Of a DNA stretch of 56,796 nt, positions 14,636-22,358 are shown in pieces; the stretch's first letter is position 1, and each line of letters opens with the position of its first letter. The stretch spans positions 1-56,796 of the forward strand of contig BMSW01000027.1 of NCBI GenBank assembly GCA_014649355.1, in the 5' to 3' direction. Source of the DNA: Streptomyces althioticus (GTDB taxonomy: Bacteria; Actinomycetota; Actinomycetes; Streptomycetales; Streptomycetaceae). A program made the position numbers and the translations under genes. A model generated the notes under the pieces. The model saw only the letters and a list, made by a program, of their open reading frames with translations, was not told the origin of the DNA and did not search any database.

Positions 14636-15637
14636 TCACAGCTTCGCGAGGATGTCCACGGAGAAGACCAGCGTGGAGTCCTTCTGGATGCCGCTGCCCT
14701 GCGGCGGGTTGTCGCCGTAGCCCAGCTCCGGCGGGATGACGATGAGGACGCGGCTGCCGACCTTCTTGCCGGTGAGGCCCTGCGCCCAGCCCTTGACGAC
14801 CTGCTGGAGCGAGAAGGACGTCAGCTGGCCGCGGCCGTAGGTGGAGTCGAACTCCTTGCCCCCGTCCCACAGCACGCCCTTGTACTGGACCAGGACGCTG
14901 TCCTCGGCGCCGACCTTCTCGCCGTCGCCCTCGATGACGTAGTTCGCCACGAGCTTCTTCGGCGCGTCGGAGTCCGGCACCTCGATGGAGGGAGCCTTGC
15001 CGTCGGTGTTGGTGCCGACCTTCGGCAGGTCGATGTTGTCCTGGGCGACGTCGGTGCCCTTGGCGGAGCTCTTGGCGTTGAACGTGTCCTGCACGTCGAC
15101 CACGAACACCAGCGTGTCGGTGCCCTTGATGCCCGCCTGCGCGTTGCCCTGCTCGCCGTAGCCCCAGGTGGGCGGGATCGCCATCTGGACGCGGCTGCCG
15201 GCCTTCTTCCCCACGAGCCCGTAGCGCCACCCGTCGATGATCTGGCCCTGAGCGAGCTGGATGGCCAGGGGCTCCTTGCGGTCGTAGGAGTTGTCGAACA
15301 CCTTGGCGGTGCTCCACACCTGGCCCAGGTAGTGGGCGACGACGAAGTCGTTCTCGGCGATCGTGCGCCCGCCGCCCGCGATGACCGTCTTGACCGCGAG
15401 GTCCTTGGAGGGGTCGCCGCTGCCCTTCGCCACGGTCGGCTTCTCGCCGAACTGGGTCCCGGCCGTGATCGCCGGCAGCGGACCCTCGACGATCTTCGGC
15501 GACGGCGCCGCCGACGCCTCGGACTCGGAGGGCGCGGCCGTTTCGCTGGCCTTGCCCGAGTCGGACTTGTCGTCGCCGCACGCGGCGAGGGTGGCCAGTC
15601 CAGCGGGAACGGCAATGAGAAGTGAGCGTCGGCGCAC
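14636..15637 (-). CDS. Exported lipoprotein with two FKBP domains
   Basis: 333 residues. A lipoprotein signal peptide (RRRSLLIAVPAGLATLAAC, lipobox LAAC, Cys20) is followed by a Ser/Ala/Glu-rich spacer and two FKBP domains at about 85-185 and 225-333. Both domains keep the isomerase pocket: VVAHYLGQV with IIDGWRYGL in the first, VLVQYKGVL with VVKGWAQGL in the second. It probably acts as a folding helper on the outer face of the membrane. Start is GTG at 15637. The pairing with a cytosolic FKBP downstream gives isomerases on both sides of the membrane from one transcript. Confidence 0.92.
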   Translation of the reverse strand: MRRRSLLIAVPAGLATLAACGDDKSDSGKASETAAPSESEASAAPSPKIVEGPLPAITAGTQFGEKPTVAKGSGDPSKDLAVKTVIAGGGRTIAENDFVVAHYLGQVWSTAKVFDNSYDRKEPLAIQLAQGQIIDGWRYGLVGKKAGSRVQMAIPPTWGYGEQGNAQAGIKGTDTLVFVVDVQDTFNAKSSAKGTDVAQDNIDLPKVGTNTDGKAPSIEVPDSDAPKKLVANYVIEGDGEKVGAEDSVLVQYKGVLWDGGKEFDSTYGRGQLTSFSLQQVVKGWAQGLTGKKVGSRVLIVIPPELGYGDNPPQGSGIQKDSTLVFSVDILAKL

Positions 15638-15709
15638 GGTGGGGGCCTCGTAATCATCGATCTTGTGGATGGCGTCCGCGCAACTCTACGGCGTGAGAAG
15701 GGCGCCGCA

Positions 15710-15729
15710 CGGTGTAACGTACGGCGCCC
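15710..15729 (-). terminator. Terminator downstream of pafA
   Basis: Perfect 8-bp stem GGGCGCCG (15710-15717) and CGGCGCCC (15722-15729) with a four-base loop (T-A-rich for this genome). It lies 46 bases after the pafA stop on the minus strand, before the FKBP lipoprotein gene. Confidence 0.6.
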
Positions 15730-15775
15730 GTGTGACGTTCCGGGTGTTTCGTCAACTCCCGGAGGTCACGGCCTC

Positions 15776-17137
15776 TCACATGCCGGCGATCAGCTTCTCC
15801 ACCCGCTCGTCCACCGAACGGAACGGGTCCTTGCACAACACGGTGCGCTGGGCCTGGTCGTTGAGCTTGAGGTGCACCCAGTCGACCGTGAAGTCACGGC
15901 GCTGCTCCTGGGCGCGCCGGATGAAGTCGCCGCGCAGCCGGGCCCGAGTGGTCTGCGGCGGCACGGACTTGCCCTCGAAGATCTTCAGGTCGTTGCAGAT
16001 CCGGGCGGCTTGTCCCTTCTTCTCGAGCAGGTAGTACAGGCCACGACGGCGGTGGATGTCGTGGTAGGCGAGGTCTATCTGCGCGACCCGCGGGTGGGAC
16101 ATGGTCATGTTGTGCTTGGCGCGGTAGCGCTCGAGCAGCTTGTACTTCATGACCCAGTCGATCTCGGTGCCGATGCGGTCGAGGTCCTCGGACTCGATCG
16201 CGTCCAGCGTGCGGCCCCACAGCTCGAGCACCTGGTCGACGGTGCCGGTGCGGATCCCGCGGCGCTCGCAGAAGTCCACCGCCTTCTCGTAGTACTCGCG
16301 CTGCACCTCCAGCGCGGACGCCTCCCGGCCGCTGGCCAGGCGCACCTTGCGGCGGCCCGTGATGTCGTGGCTGACCTCGCGGATCGCCCGGATCGGGTTC
16401 TCCAGGGTGAGGTCGCGCATGACGGTGCCCGCCTCGATCATGCGCAGCACCAGGTCGGTGGCGCCGACCTTGAGCAGCATGGTCGTCTCGGACATGTTCG
16501 AGTCGCCGACGATGACGTGCAGCCGGCGGTAGCGCTCGGCGTCGGCGTGCGGCTCGTCCCGGGTGTTGATGATCGGCCGGGAGCGGGTCGTCGCCGAGGA
16601 GACGCCCTCCCAGATGTGCTCGGCGCGCTGGCTGACGCAGTAGACGGCGCCGCGCGGCGTCTGCAGCACCTTGCCGGCCCCGCACAGAAGCTGCCTCGTC
16701 ACCAGGAAGGGGATGAGGATGTCCGCGAGCCGGGAGAACTCCCCGTGCCGGGCGACGAGATAGTTCTCGTGGCACCCGTAGGAGTTGCCGGCCGAGTCGG
16801 TGTTGTTCTTGAAGAGGTAGACGTCGCCCGCGATTCCCTCCTCGTGCAGGCGTCGTTCGGCGTCCACCAGGAGTCCTTCGAGAATGCGCTCGCCGGCCTT
16901 GTCGTGGGTGACCAGTTCGGTCACGTTGTCACATTCCGGCGTTGCGTATTCCGGATGTGACCCCACGTCGAGATAGAGGCGGGCGCCGTTCCGCAGAAAG
17001 ACATTGCTGCTTCGGCCCCATGACACGACACGGCGGAAGAGGTACCGCGCCACCTCGTCAGGCGACAGGCGGCGCTGTCCCCTGAACGTGCACGTGACGC
17101 CGTACTCGTTCTCCAGCCCGAAAATGCGGCGGTCCAT
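15776..17137 (-). CDS. pafA: Pup-protein ligase PafA
   Basis: Uses ATP to join the C-terminal glutamate of Pup to lysines of target proteins. 453 residues, a normal length. The fold is glutamine-synthetase-like: GLENEYGVTC at the start supplies nucleotide/Mg ligands, ARLYLDVGSHPEYATPEC (active-site Asp about residue 57) is the catalytic stretch shared with Dop, and FKNNTDSAGNSYGCHENYL and RPIINTRDEPHADAE are further signatures. It begins 9 bases after the stop of an MFS transporter gene, so the two are probably on one message. It lies 3 kb from the proteasome genes, as in other Streptomyces. Confidence 0.97.
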   Translation of the reverse strand: MDRRIFGLENEYGVTCTFRGQRRLSPDEVARYLFRRVVSWGRSSNVFLRNGARLYLDVGSHPEYATPECDNVTELVTHDKAGERILEGLLVDAERRLHEEGIAGDVYLFKNNTDSAGNSYGCHENYLVARHGEFSRLADILIPFLVTRQLLCGAGKVLQTPRGAVYCVSQRAEHIWEGVSSATTRSRPIINTRDEPHADAERYRRLHVIVGDSNMSETTMLLKVGATDLVLRMIEAGTVMRDLTLENPIRAIREVSHDITGRRKVRLASGREASALEVQREYYEKAVDFCERRGIRTGTVDQVLELWGRTLDAIESEDLDRIGTEIDWVMKYKLLERYRAKHNMTMSHPRVAQIDLAYHDIHRRRGLYYLLEKKGQAARICNDLKIFEGKSVPPQTTRARLRGDFIRRAQEQRRDFTVDWVHLKLNDQAQRTVLCKDPFRSVDERVEKLIAGM

Positions 17138-17146
17138 GAGGGAACA

Positions 17147-18406
17147 TTACGCCCGATCCTTCGAGCTGAAACGGGGTTCGACGGCACGGTTCGGATCATT
17201 TTCCGAACCGGCCGCGACAACCGCCGTCCTGGCCGGAACCGCCAATACCCTTCCGGTGGCGATCAAAACCAGCAGCGACACGCCGCCCGCCGCACCCGGT
17301 ACGGCGAATCCCCAGAGCGCTCCGCCGGCCTCGACCACGGGACCGGTCACACCGGTGCCGAACGACGCGCCGACGGTGAAGGTGGTCACCAGCCAGGAGA
17401 ACGCCTCGGTGACCGTCCCGCGGGGCGCGTGCCGGTCGACCAGCACGAACGCGCACGCGATCGCCGGGGCCAGGAACACCCCCGCGAGCACCATGAGCAG
17501 CGTCATCGCCACCGGGCCCGGCATCAGCATGAGCGGCAGGTAGAACACCGCCAGCAGCGCCACGATCACCTGGAGCCGTCGCGCGGGCTGCCCGGCCCAC
17601 TGCCGCGCCCCGTACGCGATGCCGCCGACCAGGGCGCCGAGCCCGATCCCGGCCATCATCCAGCCGTACACGGCGTCGCCGCCGTGGTCGTCGGAGTACG
17701 TCACCGCCGCCACCGTGATCGACCCCAGCGCCATGCCGACGGCCAGGAAGGCCGCGAGCAGCGCGATGAGCCCGGGTGAGCGCAGCGCCCCCAGCCAGTG
17801 CGCCTCGCGCGGGGCCGACCGCCAGGCCCGCGAGGGCGGCGAGACGACGACGGACAGGGCGCCCAGCACCCCGATGACGTTGAGCACGAGCAGCGCCGCC
17901 TGCGCCGACCACAGGGAGACGCACACCGTCACGAGCAGCGGCCCGACGGCGAACATCACCTCCTGGGCCACGGCGTCGAGGGCGTACGCCCGGTGCACGT
18001 GTTCCTCCTTGGGCAGCACCGAGGACCACAGCGCCCGCAGCCCGCCCTCCAGCGGCGGCGTGAACAGCCCCGCCAGGGCGACGGCGGCGTACGCGACGAC
18101 CAGCGACCCGGTCCCCGTGAAGGCGAACACGGCCATCGCCAGCGCCGACAGCAGCGCCGCCGGCAGCTGGACCCGGGGCTGCCCCTTCAGGTCGACGAGC
18201 CGCCCCAGCACCGGCTGCCCCACGGCGTTGGCCACGCCGTACACCGCGGCGAGCACCCCCGCGAGGCTGTACGACCCGCCTTCCGCCCGTACGAACAGCA
18301 CGATCGCGATCGGCGCGGTCGCGTTGGGCAGCCGTCCCACCAGCGTCCCCACGAGCAGCCGGGTGGCGTGCCGCGCCCGGAGGATGTCCAGGTAACCCGT
18401 CGCCAT
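17147..18406 (-). CDS. MFS transporter linked to pafA
   Basis: 419-residue membrane protein with about 12 hydrophobic helices. The MFS loop 2-3 signature is present as VLGRLVDLKGQPR. It resembles drug or sugar efflux-type facilitators, but the substrate is not evident. The C-terminus ends in a polar tail unusually rich in Asn and Glu for this organism (SENDPNRAVEPRFSSKDRA), and the matching DNA has lower GC. The gene lies directly upstream of pafA with a 9-base gap and diverges from a LacI-type regulator gene 88 bases away, which probably controls it. Confidence 0.88.
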   Translation of the reverse strand: MATGYLDILRARHATRLLVGTLVGRLPNATAPIAIVLFVRAEGGSYSLAGVLAAVYGVANAVGQPVLGRLVDLKGQPRVQLPAALLSALAMAVFAFTGTGSLVVAYAAVALAGLFTPPLEGGLRALWSSVLPKEEHVHRAYALDAVAQEVMFAVGPLLVTVCVSLWSAQAALLVLNVIGVLGALSVVVSPPSRAWRSAPREAHWLGALRSPGLIALLAAFLAVGMALGSITVAAVTYSDDHGGDAVYGWMMAGIGLGALVGGIAYGARQWAGQPARRLQVIVALLAVFYLPLMLMPGPVAMTLLMVLAGVFLAPAIACAFVLVDRHAPRGTVTEAFSWLVTTFTVGASFGTGVTGPVVEAGGALWGFAVPGAAGGVSLLVLIATGRVLAVPARTAVVAAGSENDPNRAVEPRFSSKDRA

Positions 18407-18428
18407 ACCGGCCCTCTCACTGAAGTGT

Positions 18429-18455
18429 TACGTATAACTAAGCCCTCCATACGTA
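18429..18455. promoter_or_regulatory. Candidate operators between MFS gene and LacI-type gene
   Basis: Two TACGTA hexamers, at 18429-18434 and 18450-18455, are spaced 21 bases apart (two helical turns) in the 88-base divergent region. The first sits in the near-symmetric GTTACGTATAAC. LacI-family proteins bind sites with a central CG, so this is a plausible target for the adjacent regulator, but the symmetry is imperfect. Confidence 0.35.
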
Positions 18456-18494
18456 CCATGACCGCTGTTCACCAGTCCAGATGAAGGAGCGCCG

Positions 18495-19496
18495 GTGCCC
18501 AGAGCCAGCACCCGCCCGACGAGCCGGGACGTCGCCCGGGAAGCAGGCGTCTCCCAGGCCGCGGTGTCCCTGGTGCTGGGTGACAAGTGGCGGGGCCGGG
18601 TCTCCGAGGCCACGGCGGAACGCGTCCGCGAGGCCGCCCGCACGCTGGGCTACCGCCCCAACCTGGCCGCCCGCAACCTGCGGCTGGGCCGCACGCGTAC
18701 GGTCCTGCTGGTCGTGCCGGCCCTGACCACGGAGTTCTTCGCGGGCGTCTACACGGGCGCGGCCCGCGTGGCCTCCCGCCACGGCTTCGGCGTGGTGCTC
18801 TACCCCTCCCCCGAGGGCATCGGCCCGGCCCGCGACCCGTTCGCGTCCGCCCAGGCCGCGCTGGACGGCGTCATCGCGTCCTCGATGGCGGCGGAGGCGC
18901 TCACCGCCATCCGGGGCGACCAGCTTCCCCTCGTGATGCTGGACAGCGATCCTGCCGCCGCCGGGATCACGGTGAACCTCGACATCGCGGACGGGGTCCG
19001 CCAAGTGGCCGAGCACCTTCTCGGGCTGGGCCACCGCCACTTCCTGCACCTCGGCGCGGACGTGCCGTCCTGGACCTTCGAGGTCCGCGCACGGGAGCTG
19101 GAGGCGCGGCTCCGCCGCGTGCCGGGCACGTCCCTGCGCACGGCGCGCTCGCCGATCTCCATCAAGGGGGCGGAGGCGGCGGCGGAGACCGCGCTCGCCT
19201 CGGGGAACGGGGTGACGGCGGTCGTCTGCGACGACGACCAGCTGGCGGCGGGCGTCTACAAGGCGGCCCGCCGCCTGGGGCTGCGCGTCCCCGCGGACCT
19301 TTCCGTCACCGGGATGGACGACCTGGCGCTCGCCACGGCGATCGATCCGGAGCTGACCACTGTCCGGCTGGACGCGGAACTCTTCGGCGAACGGGGCATG
19401 CAGGCGCTGCTCGCCGTCCTGAACGGCGAACAGCCCTCCGACACGGACATCCCCGTCCACCTGGAGGTACGGGGTTCCACGACCCGGGTTCCGTGA
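18495..19496 (+). CDS. LacI-family transcriptional regulator
   Basis: 333 residues. The N-terminal helix-turn-helix is typical: TSRDVAREAGVSQAAVSLVLGDKWRGRVSEATAERVREAARTLGYRPN, including the hinge-proximal LGYRPN. A periplasmic-binding-protein-like sensor domain follows (about 62-333), with TAVVCDDDQLAAGVYKAARRLGLRVPADLSVTGMDD as the family's second-lobe signature. The GTG start at 18495 has GAAGGAG about 8 bases upstream. It is transcribed away from the MFS-pafA pair and likely represses it. The ligand is unknown. Confidence 0.92.
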   Translation: MPRASTRPTSRDVAREAGVSQAAVSLVLGDKWRGRVSEATAERVREAARTLGYRPNLAARNLRLGRTRTVLLVVPALTTEFFAGVYTGAARVASRHGFGVVLYPSPEGIGPARDPFASAQAALDGVIASSMAAEALTAIRGDQLPLVMLDSDPAAAGITVNLDIADGVRQVAEHLLGLGHRHFLHLGADVPSWTFEVRARELEARLRRVPGTSLRTARSPISIKGAEAAAETALASGNGVTAVVCDDDQLAAGVYKAARRLGLRVPADLSVTGMDDLALATAIDPELTTVRLDAELFGERGMQALLAVLNGEQPSDTDIPVHLEVRGSTTRVP

Positions 19497-19998
19497 GCAT
19501 GGGGTGTGGGCGCGGGCGGGCGGTTACCGGCGCACCCAGCCCCGAAAGGCACCCGCGCCGGTGCGGACCGGGGGGTGTTCGCGCACCCCGGCGCTTACGG
19601 GGTGCCGCCGCGCCCACCCTCCCCCACTCTCGGCTTCGCTCGAGCGGGAGGTACCCCCATCGCCCCAGCGGCACGACTGCCCGCAGTTGGCGGCGCGTGT
19701 GCCCGCCGGCGGCGTCAGTGCAGCCGCGTACGGCGGGGAGGGGACGGGGTGGGGGTGGGCGCCCGCAGCGGCTGGCGCGTCCGCGCCCTTCACGTGCAAG
19801 CACGCACTATCGCGCCAGACCGAGGACGACCACCCCCACCGCGGCCCCGCACCACCACCCCACCCTGGGCGCTACGTCAGCCCCCACAGACCGCAACCCT
19901 GCGCCGCAGGCGTCGCACCGCAACCCCCACCGGACGGGAACCCGCGCCGCAGGCCCACCCCGCAGGGCGTCAGGCCTCAGCAGCCCCCGGACAGCGAC
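19497..19998. repeat. Non-coding region with repeats, downstream of LacI-type gene and prcA
   Basis: A 500-base stretch between two converging genes. At 19568-19591 a G/C hairpin (CCGGGGGGTG with CACCCCGG) could end the LacI-type message. At 19617-19661 lies a segment containing CTCTCGGCTTCGCTCGAGC flanked by CTCCC and GGGAG arms, which I recall as a dispersed Streptomyces intergenic repeat. CCTGCGCCGCAGG at 19898-19910 is an odd-centred palindrome, and its core GCGCCGCAGGC recurs at 19944-19954. Frames across this stretch are Pro/Arg-rich and have no protein signature. Confidence 0.6.
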
Positions 19999-20742
19999 CT
20001 ACTCCACGTCCCCGCCCGACAGCGTCTCCTCCGAGGACCCGCCAGCCGCCTCCAGGAGGCGAACCAGCCGCCGCCCCTCAATCCGCTTGAACTTCCGCTT
20101 CTGCGGCCGCGTCCGGTCCAGCACAGCCACCTCCAGCCGCTCCGCGGGAATCTCCCGCTCGCTGCCGTTCGTGTCCCGCGACAACGCCTGGACCGCCAGC
20201 TTCAGCGCCTCCGCCAGCGTCATCCCGTCCCGGTGCCGCTGGTCGAGGTACCCGCTGATCTGCTCGGCGTTGCCCCCCACCGCCACCGAGCCGTGCTCGT
20301 CCACGATCGACCCGTCGTGCGGCAGCCGGTAGATCTGGTCGTGCTCCGGGGTCTCCCCGACCTCGGCCACCACCAGTTCCACCTCGTACGGCTTCTCCCC
20401 CACGCTGGAGAAGATCGTGCCGAGCGTCTGCGCGTACACGTTCGCCAGGCCGCGCGCGGTGACGTCACCGCGGTCGTAGGTGTAACCCCGCAGATCGGCA
20501 TACCGCACGCCACCGATCCGGAGATTCTCGTACTCGTTGTACTTGCCGGCCGCGGCGAACCCGATCCGGTCGTAGATCTCGCTGAACTTGTGCAGCGCAC
20601 GGGACGGGTTCTCACCGACGAACACGATCCCGTCGGCGTACTGCAGCACGACCAGGCTGCGGCCTCGGGCGATGCCCTTGCGGGCGTACTCCGCCCGGTC
20701 CGCCATCGCCTGCTGAGGTGAGACATAGAACGGCGTCGACAC
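19999..20742 (-). CDS. prcA: 20S proteasome alpha subunit PrcA
   Basis: 247 residues. It forms the outer rings of the 20S core and the gate that docks the ARC ATPase. Recognisable segments are YVSPQQAMADRAEYARKGIARG at the N-terminus, GIVFVGENPSRALHKFSEIYDRIGFAAAGKYNEYENLR, and GYTYDRGDVTARGLANVYAQ. There is no catalytic threonine, as expected for alpha subunits. The C-terminus is acidic and gapped with Gly/Ser. The GTG start at 20742 lies 64 bases after prcB; the two subunits are coexpressed in the usual beta-then-alpha order. Confidence 0.97.
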   Translation of the reverse strand: MSTPFYVSPQQAMADRAEYARKGIARGRSLVVLQYADGIVFVGENPSRALHKFSEIYDRIGFAAAGKYNEYENLRIGGVRYADLRGYTYDRGDVTARGLANVYAQTLGTIFSSVGEKPYEVELVVAEVGETPEHDQIYRLPHDGSIVDEHGSVAVGGNAEQISGYLDQRHRDGMTLAEALKLAVQALSRDTNGSEREIPAERLEVAVLDRTRPQKRKFKRIEGRRLVRLLEAAGGSSEETLSGGDVE

Positions 20743-20806
20743 CGGTTACCCGTCCCTTTCTGTCGAAGTCACTGGACCACCTGAACCCATCACCTGAACC
20801 CTGTTG

Positions 20807-21652
20807 TCAGAGCAAGGAGGCCCGAGGACCGTCCGGCTGCTCCAGCCTGCGCTCCAGCACGGACCGGGCGATGTCGGACGACTCGTCCTCGGAGAGCCGG
20901 CGGTAGCCGTCCTCGGTGATCACGGTGACGATCGGATAGATCCGGCGCGCGACATCGGGACCACCGGTCGCCGAGTCGTCGTCCGCCGCGTCGTACAGCG
21001 CCTGCACCACCAGCGTGGTGGCCTCGGCCTCGCTCAGGTCGTCACGGAACAGCTTCTTCATCGCACCGCGCGCGAAGATCGACCCGGATCCGGTCGCGGC
21101 GAACCCGTGCTCCTCGGACCGTCCGCCGGTGACGTCGTAGGAAAAGATCCGGCCCTTCTCCCGGTCCACGTCGTACCCGGCGAACAGGGGGACCACGGCC
21201 AGGCCCTGCATGGCCATGCCCAGGTTCGAGCGGATCATCGTCGACAGCCGGTTGGCCTTGCCCTCCAGCGACAGCTGCGCGCCCTCGACCTTCTCGAAGT
21301 GCTCGAGCTCGAGCTGGAACAGCTTGACCATCTCCACGGCGAGGCCCGCCGTGCCGGCGATGCCGACCGCCGAGTACTCGTCGGCCGGGAACACCTTTTC
21401 GATGTCCCGCTGCGCGATCACGTTCCCCATGGTGGCCCGCCGGTCACCGGCGAGGACCACACCGCCGGGGAAGGTGACGGCCACGATGGTCGTGCCGTGC
21501 GGGGCCTCGATCACGCCCTGCACGGGCGGCAACGTCCTCCTGCCCGGCAGCAGCTCCGGCTGGTGCTCGGAGAGGAAGTCCATGAAGGAGGAGGAGCCCG
21601 GCGTCAGGAAGGCAGCCGGCAGACGCCCGGTGCCAGAAGTTTTGGCTTCCAC
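20807..21652 (-). CDS. prcB: 20S proteasome beta subunit PrcB
   Basis: 281-residue precursor of the catalytic subunit. A 53-residue propeptide ends at ...IEAPHG, and self-cleavage would expose Thr54 (TTIVAVTFPGGVVLAGDRRAT) as the nucleophile. The conserved lysine (Lys33 equivalent) region and the SerAspSer-like cluster follow in the normal order. The start GTG at 21652 has GGAAGG four to nine bases upstream. That start lies inside the last 49 bases of the degenerate endonuclease VII-like frame, in another reading frame. Confidence 0.97.
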   Translation of the reverse strand: MEAKTSGTGRLPAAFLTPGSSSFMDFLSEHQPELLPGRRTLPPVQGVIEAPHGTTIVAVTFPGGVVLAGDRRATMGNVIAQRDIEKVFPADEYSAVGIAGTAGLAVEMVKLFQLELEHFEKVEGAQLSLEGKANRLSTMIRSNLGMAMQGLAVVPLFAGYDVDREKGRIFSYDVTGGRSEEHGFAATGSGSIFARGAMKKLFRDDLSEAEATTLVVQALYDAADDDSATGGPDVARRIYPIVTVITEDGYRRLSEDESSDIARSVLERRLEQPDGPRASLL

Positions 21653-21879
21653 GAAGTTCCTTCCAGGTAGGCAGCTGCCCGACGAACAGCGTCGGGATCA
21701 TCTCCCAACTTGCCGATGGCCGAATTGCAGTTGAAGCACATTACGCCACGGACCCTACCCGCCCCACAGCAATGATCCACATTTACGACAACAGCTTCTG
21801 GAAGAGTCGGCGCCACCACCCGGAGCCACCGCCCGGAGCCGAGCGGACGCCGCCCGCGACCGGCCACAGGACCGGCCAC
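21604..21879 (-). CDS. Truncated endonuclease VII-like frame, probably decayed
   Basis: Between pup and prcB a 91-residue frame ends in a recognisable recombination-endonuclease-VII half-domain: VDHCCGAGRVRG, then MCFNCNSAIGKLGDD and a terminal WKPKLLAPGVCRLPS. Intact relatives have an N-terminal CxxC zinc pair and a DHxH catalytic pair. Here the N-terminal zinc half is missing and replaced by an Arg/Gly/Pro stretch, and the second His of DHxH is Cys. The GTG at 21879 has a fair ribosome site (AGGAGAGG). Codons such as GTA, AAT, CAT and TGT are unusual for this genome. Nuclease activity is very unlikely; the frame may persist because prcB starts within it. Confidence 0.55.
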   Translation of the reverse strand: MAGPVAGRGRRPLGSGRWLRVVAPTLPEAVVVNVDHCCGAGRVRGVMCFNCNSAIGKLGDDPDAVRRAAAYLEGTSWKPKLLAPGVCRLPS

Positions 21880-21940
21880 GGACAGCGCCCTCTCCTCACC
21901 GCCTGCCGCGGTGACTGCCGAACCGGCGAAGCCGGTGAGG

Positions 21941-22159
21941 CTACTCTCCGCCCTTCTGCACGAAGGACCGCACGAAGTCCTCGGCATTGGCCTCGAGCAC
22001 GTCGTCGATCTCGTCCAGGACGTCGTCCACGTCGTCGTTGAGCTTCTCGTGACGCTCCTTGAGGTCCTCCGAAGCCTGCGTCTCCGCCGCCTGCTCCTCG
22101 ACCTCCTCGGTGGACCGCGTGGCCTTCTGCTGTCCGCCGCCGGTGTCCTTGGTCGCCAT
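21941..22159 (-). CDS. pup: Prokaryotic ubiquitin-like protein Pup
   Basis: 72-residue, acidic, intrinsically disordered protein tag. The N-terminus is KDTGGGQQKATRS, the middle carries the ARC-binding helix region (DVDDVLDEIDDVLEANAEDF), and the end is VRSFVQKGGE. The last codon before the stop is GAG, so Pup is made with a C-terminal glutamate and is ready for PafA without deamidation; species whose Pup ends in Gln need Dop for that step. The ATG at 22159 is certain from family length. Two hairpins separate it from dop, so it probably has its own promoter within 22160-22277. Confidence 0.97.
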   Translation of the reverse strand: MATKDTGGGQQKATRSTEEVEEQAAETQASEDLKERHEKLNDDVDDVLDEIDDVLEANAEDFVRSFVQKGGE

Positions 22160-22277
22160 CACCCTCACCCCGCTCGGTTCGCCCGACACAGTTGCTCGGT
22201 CAAGATCAGACCCTACAAGCCGGGTCCGACAATGCCCCCGCAGTTGCTCCAACGTACGGGGACCACCTCGATGATTC

Positions 22278-22343
22278 CCGGACGGGTGGACTTCCACCCT
22301 GTCCGGCCGGTCCGTACCGGGTACTCGCAGGTACCCGGTACGG
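22278..22343 (-). terminator. Tandem terminator hairpins downstream of dop
   Basis: The hairpin nearest dop is a perfect 13-bp stem, CCGTACCGGGTAC (22312-22324) with GTACCCGGTACGG (22331-22343), 15 bases after the dop stop. A second stem with one bulge follows at 22278-22306 (CCGGACGGGTGG with CCACCC-T-GTCCGG). Together they would stop transcription before pup. Confidence 0.75.
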
Positions 22344-22358
22344 GCGCGCCTCACCCGC

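Noticed and set aside
19944..19954. Direct repeat GCGCCGCAGGC as a CRISPR-like array
   Set aside because: Only two copies of 11 bases; no regular spacing and no cas genes in the window.
19506..20090. 194-codon Pro/Arg-rich plus-strand frame
   Set aside because: Compositional artefact of the repeat-rich non-coding stretch, running into the antisense of prcA.
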